Virus record (IMG/VR): IMGVR_UViG_3300020193_000085
Location: 1 to 32,028 of that record
DNA length: 32,028 nt
Reading direction: 5' to 3' (one strand)
From: a virus
In this document: positions 30,420 through 32,028 of the stretch, in pieces
Layout of the letters: each line of letters opens with the position of its first letter
How positions within the stretch are numbered: the first letter of the stretch is position 1
The notes under the pieces: generated by a model
What the model saw: the letters and a program-made list of their open reading frames with translations, nothing else
Told to the model about the DNA's origin: nothing
Database searches by the model: none
Program-made: the position numbers and the translations under genes

Positions 30420-30638
30420 ATGGACGACGAATTCAACGCCTTCGTTCGCAAGTCGTTCGAGGAGATGACCCGGGACATGGGGAAGAACGCGATAATCGCC
30501 AATTTCATCGTCGTAGCCGAGGTCGTCAACGGGGAGTCCTCGGACATAGCGATATCCGTTTCGGACGGGATGACGCCCTGGTTGGCCGACGGGATGCTGA
30601 AGACCGCCACAAACATGATTTCCCATTACCCGCGGTAA
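30420..30638 (+). CDS. Small unknown protein between baseplate and holin
   Basis: A 72-residue protein beginning at an ATG 5 bases after the previous stop: MDDEFNAFVRKSFEEMTRDM, then a beta pair (AIIANFIVVAEVVNGESSDI) and a helix near the end. No membrane segment or catalytic motif is visible. Its stop is inside the right arm of the strong hairpin at 30617-30648. A longer frame reading back to 29970 lies inside the previous gene and looks non-coding. The function is not recognised; the position suggests a tail or lysis accessory. Confidence 0.65.
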   Translation: MDDEFNAFVRKSFEEMTRDMGKNAIIANFIVVAEVVNGESSDIAISVSDGMTPWLADGMLKTATNMISHYPR

Positions 30639-30648
30639 ATGGGAAATC
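30617..30648. terminator. Long hairpin across the stop codon of the 72-residue gene
   Basis: GATTTCCCATTACC and GGTAAATGGGAAATC flank CGC: 14 pairs with one extra A bulged on the right. No T-run follows on either strand, so it is a structural or attenuation hairpin, or a weak bidirectional terminator. It sits just before an extended -10 (30649-30657) and could insulate the holin unit from baseplate transcription. Confidence 0.5.
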
Positions 30649-30657
30649 TGCGATAAT
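30649..30657 (+). promoter_or_regulatory. Extended -10 promoter upstream of the holin
   Basis: TGCGATAAT fits the extended -10 consensus TGnTATAAT with one change (G for T at the first position). It follows the hairpin and lies 26 bases before the holin ATG, with the ribosome site GGGGAGG between. No clear -35 is needed for an extended -10. A matching promoter form occurs at 27150-27158. Confidence 0.45.
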
Positions 30658-30683
30658 AGGAACGAAGGGGAGGTATAAACCCT

Positions 30684-30896
30684 ATGTCAAACCACCTAAA
30701 GCAATCAGTAGAAAGAGCAGTCAAGACTTTCGTGCAGGCCTGGCTCGGAGCCTGGGTCGTCGCGGGATCGGACTTCGACGCCATCACCAACCAGGAAAAC
30801 CTGAAGATCGCAGTAGTTGCGGTCGTGGCCTCGCTCGCCATGAGCTTCGGCCTCAAGAAGGTGGGACCGGACAAGAATTCGCCAAGCGTCGTCTGA
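30684..30896 (+). CDS. Holin, r1t-like
   Basis: A 70-residue membrane protein with the pattern of the phage r1t holin family: a short amphipathic start (LKQSVERAVKTFVQAWLGAW), a first hydrophobic stretch (about 14-29), the linker SDFDAITNQENLKIA, and a second membrane helix (about 40-58, LKIAVVAVVASLAMSFGL), then a charged tail. Holins make lesions in the inner membrane so that the lysin reaches the wall at the end of infection. The ATG has a strong GGGGAGG site. No lysin gene lies next to it in this window. Confidence 0.85.
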   Translation: MSNHLKQSVERAVKTFVQAWLGAWVVAGSDFDAITNQENLKIAVVAVVASLAMSFGLKKVGPDKNSPSVV

Positions 30897-30925
30897 TTCT
30901 TGCCGCAAAAAACGCCGTCTTAATC

Positions 30926-30931
30926 TACAAT
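30926..30931 (+). promoter_or_regulatory. Possible -10 element before the fibre-adaptor gene
   Basis: TACAAT lies 31 bases before the ATG at 30962, in a 65-base gap after the holin. GAGGAAGG follows as ribosome site. TTGCCG 20 bases upstream is a poor -35. Weak evidence. Confidence 0.2.
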
Positions 30932-30961
30932 CTCCTCTAGACGTTTTGAGGAAGGTTTCGG

Positions 30962-31348
30962 ATGAGGGCTGGCGTTTACAACATGATCTGCGAGCAGGGG
31001 ACGACCTTCGTGAGGTTGCTCGAGCTCGAGTACCCAGACCCGGGCGACCCCACGGGCGGCACCTTCCTGCCGTTTGACCTGACGGGCTACACGGGCAGGA
31101 TGCAGGTCCGCAGGACCGTGGAGAGCTCGTCCACGATGCTCAATCTCTCGGGTTCCGTGGTGAACGGTAGCCAGGTCGAGATGCGGCCGGCGGGGGACGC
31201 CAACGCCATAAGGATCTACATATCCGACGAGGCGACCGCCAGCCTCAACAGCAGCGGAGTGTACGATCTCGAGATAGAGAACAGCAACGGCGAGGTGTCA
31301 CGCGTGATCGAGGGCGATTTTACGGTGCTGCCGGAGGTGACCAGATGA
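30962..31348 (+). CDS. LtfC-like beta-sandwich protein (fibre adaptor?)
   Basis: A 128-residue protein with the layout of LtfC/Gp6-like phage modules: an N-terminal strand with CEQGTTFVRLLELEY, then FDLTGYTGRMQVRRTV, IRIYISDEATASLNS and GVYDLEIENSNGEVSRVIEG, ending VLPEVTR. The 'DLTGYtaRMQvR' and 'YDLEi...G.v.RvieG.ftV.pevTR' signatures are typical. Such proteins occur near tail-fibre genes and may link fibres to the baseplate. GAGGAAGG precedes the ATG, and its stop overlaps the next gene as ATGA. The role is inferred from family and context. Confidence 0.7.
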   Translation: MRAGVYNMICEQGTTFVRLLELEYPDPGDPTGGTFLPFDLTGYTGRMQVRRTVESSSTMLNLSGSVVNGSQVEMRPAGDANAIRIYISDEATASLNSSGVYDLEIENSNGEVSRVIEGDFTVLPEVTR

Positions 31349-31620
31349 CCGTTGCGAACCAGGTGATCGTAAGCGAGGACCAACCGAACCAGGTAATCAT
31401 CAGGACGGGGCAAGCCTCATCCAACACCAGGAGGCACGTGCACAATCAGGGACTGGCATCGGCGACCTGGACCATTGCCCATTCTCTCGGTGGCAAACCC
31501 TCGGTGACCGTGGTTGATTCTGCAGGCACGGTAGTCGTCGGTGAAGTACAATATAGCAGTGACCTGCAGGTGGTCGTGCAATTTTCGGCCCCCTTCTCGG
31601 GTTATGCCTATCTGACGTGA
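31345..31620 (+). CDS. Small tail-fibre-like protein
   Basis: A 91-residue protein starting at the ATGA overlap. After a short Asn/Gln-rich head (NQVIVSEDQPNQVIIRTGQA) it has a beta module: WTIAHSLGGKPSVTVVDSAG, VGEVQYSSDLQVVVQFSAPF and SGYAYLT. The 'W...H.LG..PsV.vvDs.G..v.gev.y....vvv.F..p.sGyAyLt' pattern is a common end domain of phage tail-fibre and receptor-binding proteins. Here it stands alone, so it may co-assemble with the fibre that starts 8 bases later. Codon use is slightly less GC-rich than in the tail genes. Confidence 0.75.
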   Translation: MTVANQVIVSEDQPNQVIIRTGQASSNTRRHVHNQGLASATWTIAHSLGGKPSVTVVDSAGTVVVGEVQYSSDLQVVVQFSAPFSGYAYLT

Positions 31621-31628
31621 GGTAAATA

Positions 31629-32028
31629 ATGGCACAAAAGTTCTTGACGAATATAAATCTCAACCAAAACGAACTGATCAATGCCACCTTCCAGAAGGTC
31701 GGGGCGGACCCGGGTTCTGCCTTCGAGGGTCAGTTAATTTACAACACGACCACCCGCACGATCAAGGTCTACGCGAACGGTGCGTGGCGCTCGCTACCCC
31801 ACAGCATCGTTTCCGGTGGCGGGGCCGGCATCGCCGAGGCCCTAACGGTCTCCGAGTCCAACGGCACGTTCACCCTCACGCTCAATGTTGCCGACACGGA
31901 TAGCGCGGGCTTGCTGCCCGCCTCCTTCTGGAACATGCTCAATGACGCGACCGATGACGCAACGGCGAGCAAGCTCGTAAAACGCGACGCGAGCGGGAGG
32001 GCGAAGATCGCGACGCCGACGGACGCGG
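31629..32028 (+). CDS. Tail fibre protein, N-terminal part (partial, runs off right edge)
   Basis: The frame opens at ATG 31629 behind GAGGTAAATA and stays open to the window end, giving 133 codons. The start MAQKFLTNINLNQNELINAT followed by GQLIYNTTTRTIKVYANGAW is the usual N-terminus of phage tail fibres that attach to the baseplate ('iyynt.t.tik.Y.ngaW'). The sequence then enters a beta-rich stalk with SESNGTFTLTLNVADTDSAG and SGRAKIATPTDA, which leads into the DAANK-type repeats commonly seen further on. The receptor-binding end lies beyond the window. Confidence 0.85.
   Translation, partial: MAQKFLTNINLNQNELINATFQKVGADPGSAFEGQLIYNTTTRTIKVYANGAWRSLPHSIVSGGGAGIAEALTVSESNGTFTLTLNVADTDSAGLLPASFWNMLNDATDDATASKLVKRDASGRAKIATPTDA

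Noticed and set aside
1-32028. Prophage integration genes
   Set aside because: No integrase, excisionase, repressor-like protein or att-like direct repeat was recognised, so nothing here shows a temperate lifestyle.

Overview
The window is part of a double-stranded DNA tailed-phage (Caudoviricetes) genome. A tail sheath, a tail tube, a 1700-residue tape measure and a T4/P2-type baseplate set (hub, spike, gp25-like wedge, gpJ-like wedge) show that the virion is a myovirus. GC content looks high, around 60%. Most genes abut or overlap by 1-23 bases, and many have strong GGAG-type ribosome binding sites. A peptidase-like domain at the end of the tape measure and an r1t-like holin argue for a bacterial host with peptidoglycan, possibly Gram-positive or actinobacterial. 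The host cannot be named from this sequence. Arginine AGG and isoleucine ATA are used heavily, which is odd for a high-GC genome.

Layout. (1) Positions 1-5612, minus strand, form the head module read leftward: a small membrane protein, a portal-MuF fusion, and a very long protein that starts as an HK97-type prohead protease and runs off the left edge. (2) From 5680 everything is on the plus strand, starting with the large terminase. (3) Positions 7018-9792 hold a recombination block: an unknown protein, a Rad52-like annealing protein, a Fe-S RecB/Cas4-like nuclease, an unknown protein and an HNH nuclease in another frame. (4) After a 184-base structured gap, positions 9977-13318 hold a RuvC-like resolvase, a coiled-coil protein, and a cassette of ParB-like protein, PAPS-reductase-like protein and second ParB-like protein, all overlapping. 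(5) Positions 13383-18364 hold neck and tail-completion proteins, sheath and tube. (6) Positions 18435-19108 hold the tail assembly chaperones joined by a -1 frameshift. (7) The tape measure is at 19139-24241. (8) The baseplate is at 24242-30414. (9) Positions 30420-32028 hold a small unknown gene, a holin, two tail-fibre-associated proteins and the start of a tail fibre.

How it works together. The protease matures the prohead, the portal and terminase package DNA, and the neck proteins join head and tail. The tube polymerises along the chaperone-loaded tape measure inside the sheath, and the baseplate carries the fibres. Annealing protein, nuclease and RuvC form a replication and recombination toolkit. 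The ParB/PP-loop/ParB cassette has no obvious virion role and is the best candidate for a poorly described activity, perhaps nucleic-acid thio-modification or another sulfur- or nucleotide-dependent chemistry. No tRNA, integrase, CRISPR array, insertion sequence or separate major capsid gene was seen. No gene-free stretch exceeds 300 bases; the longest is 9793-9976.
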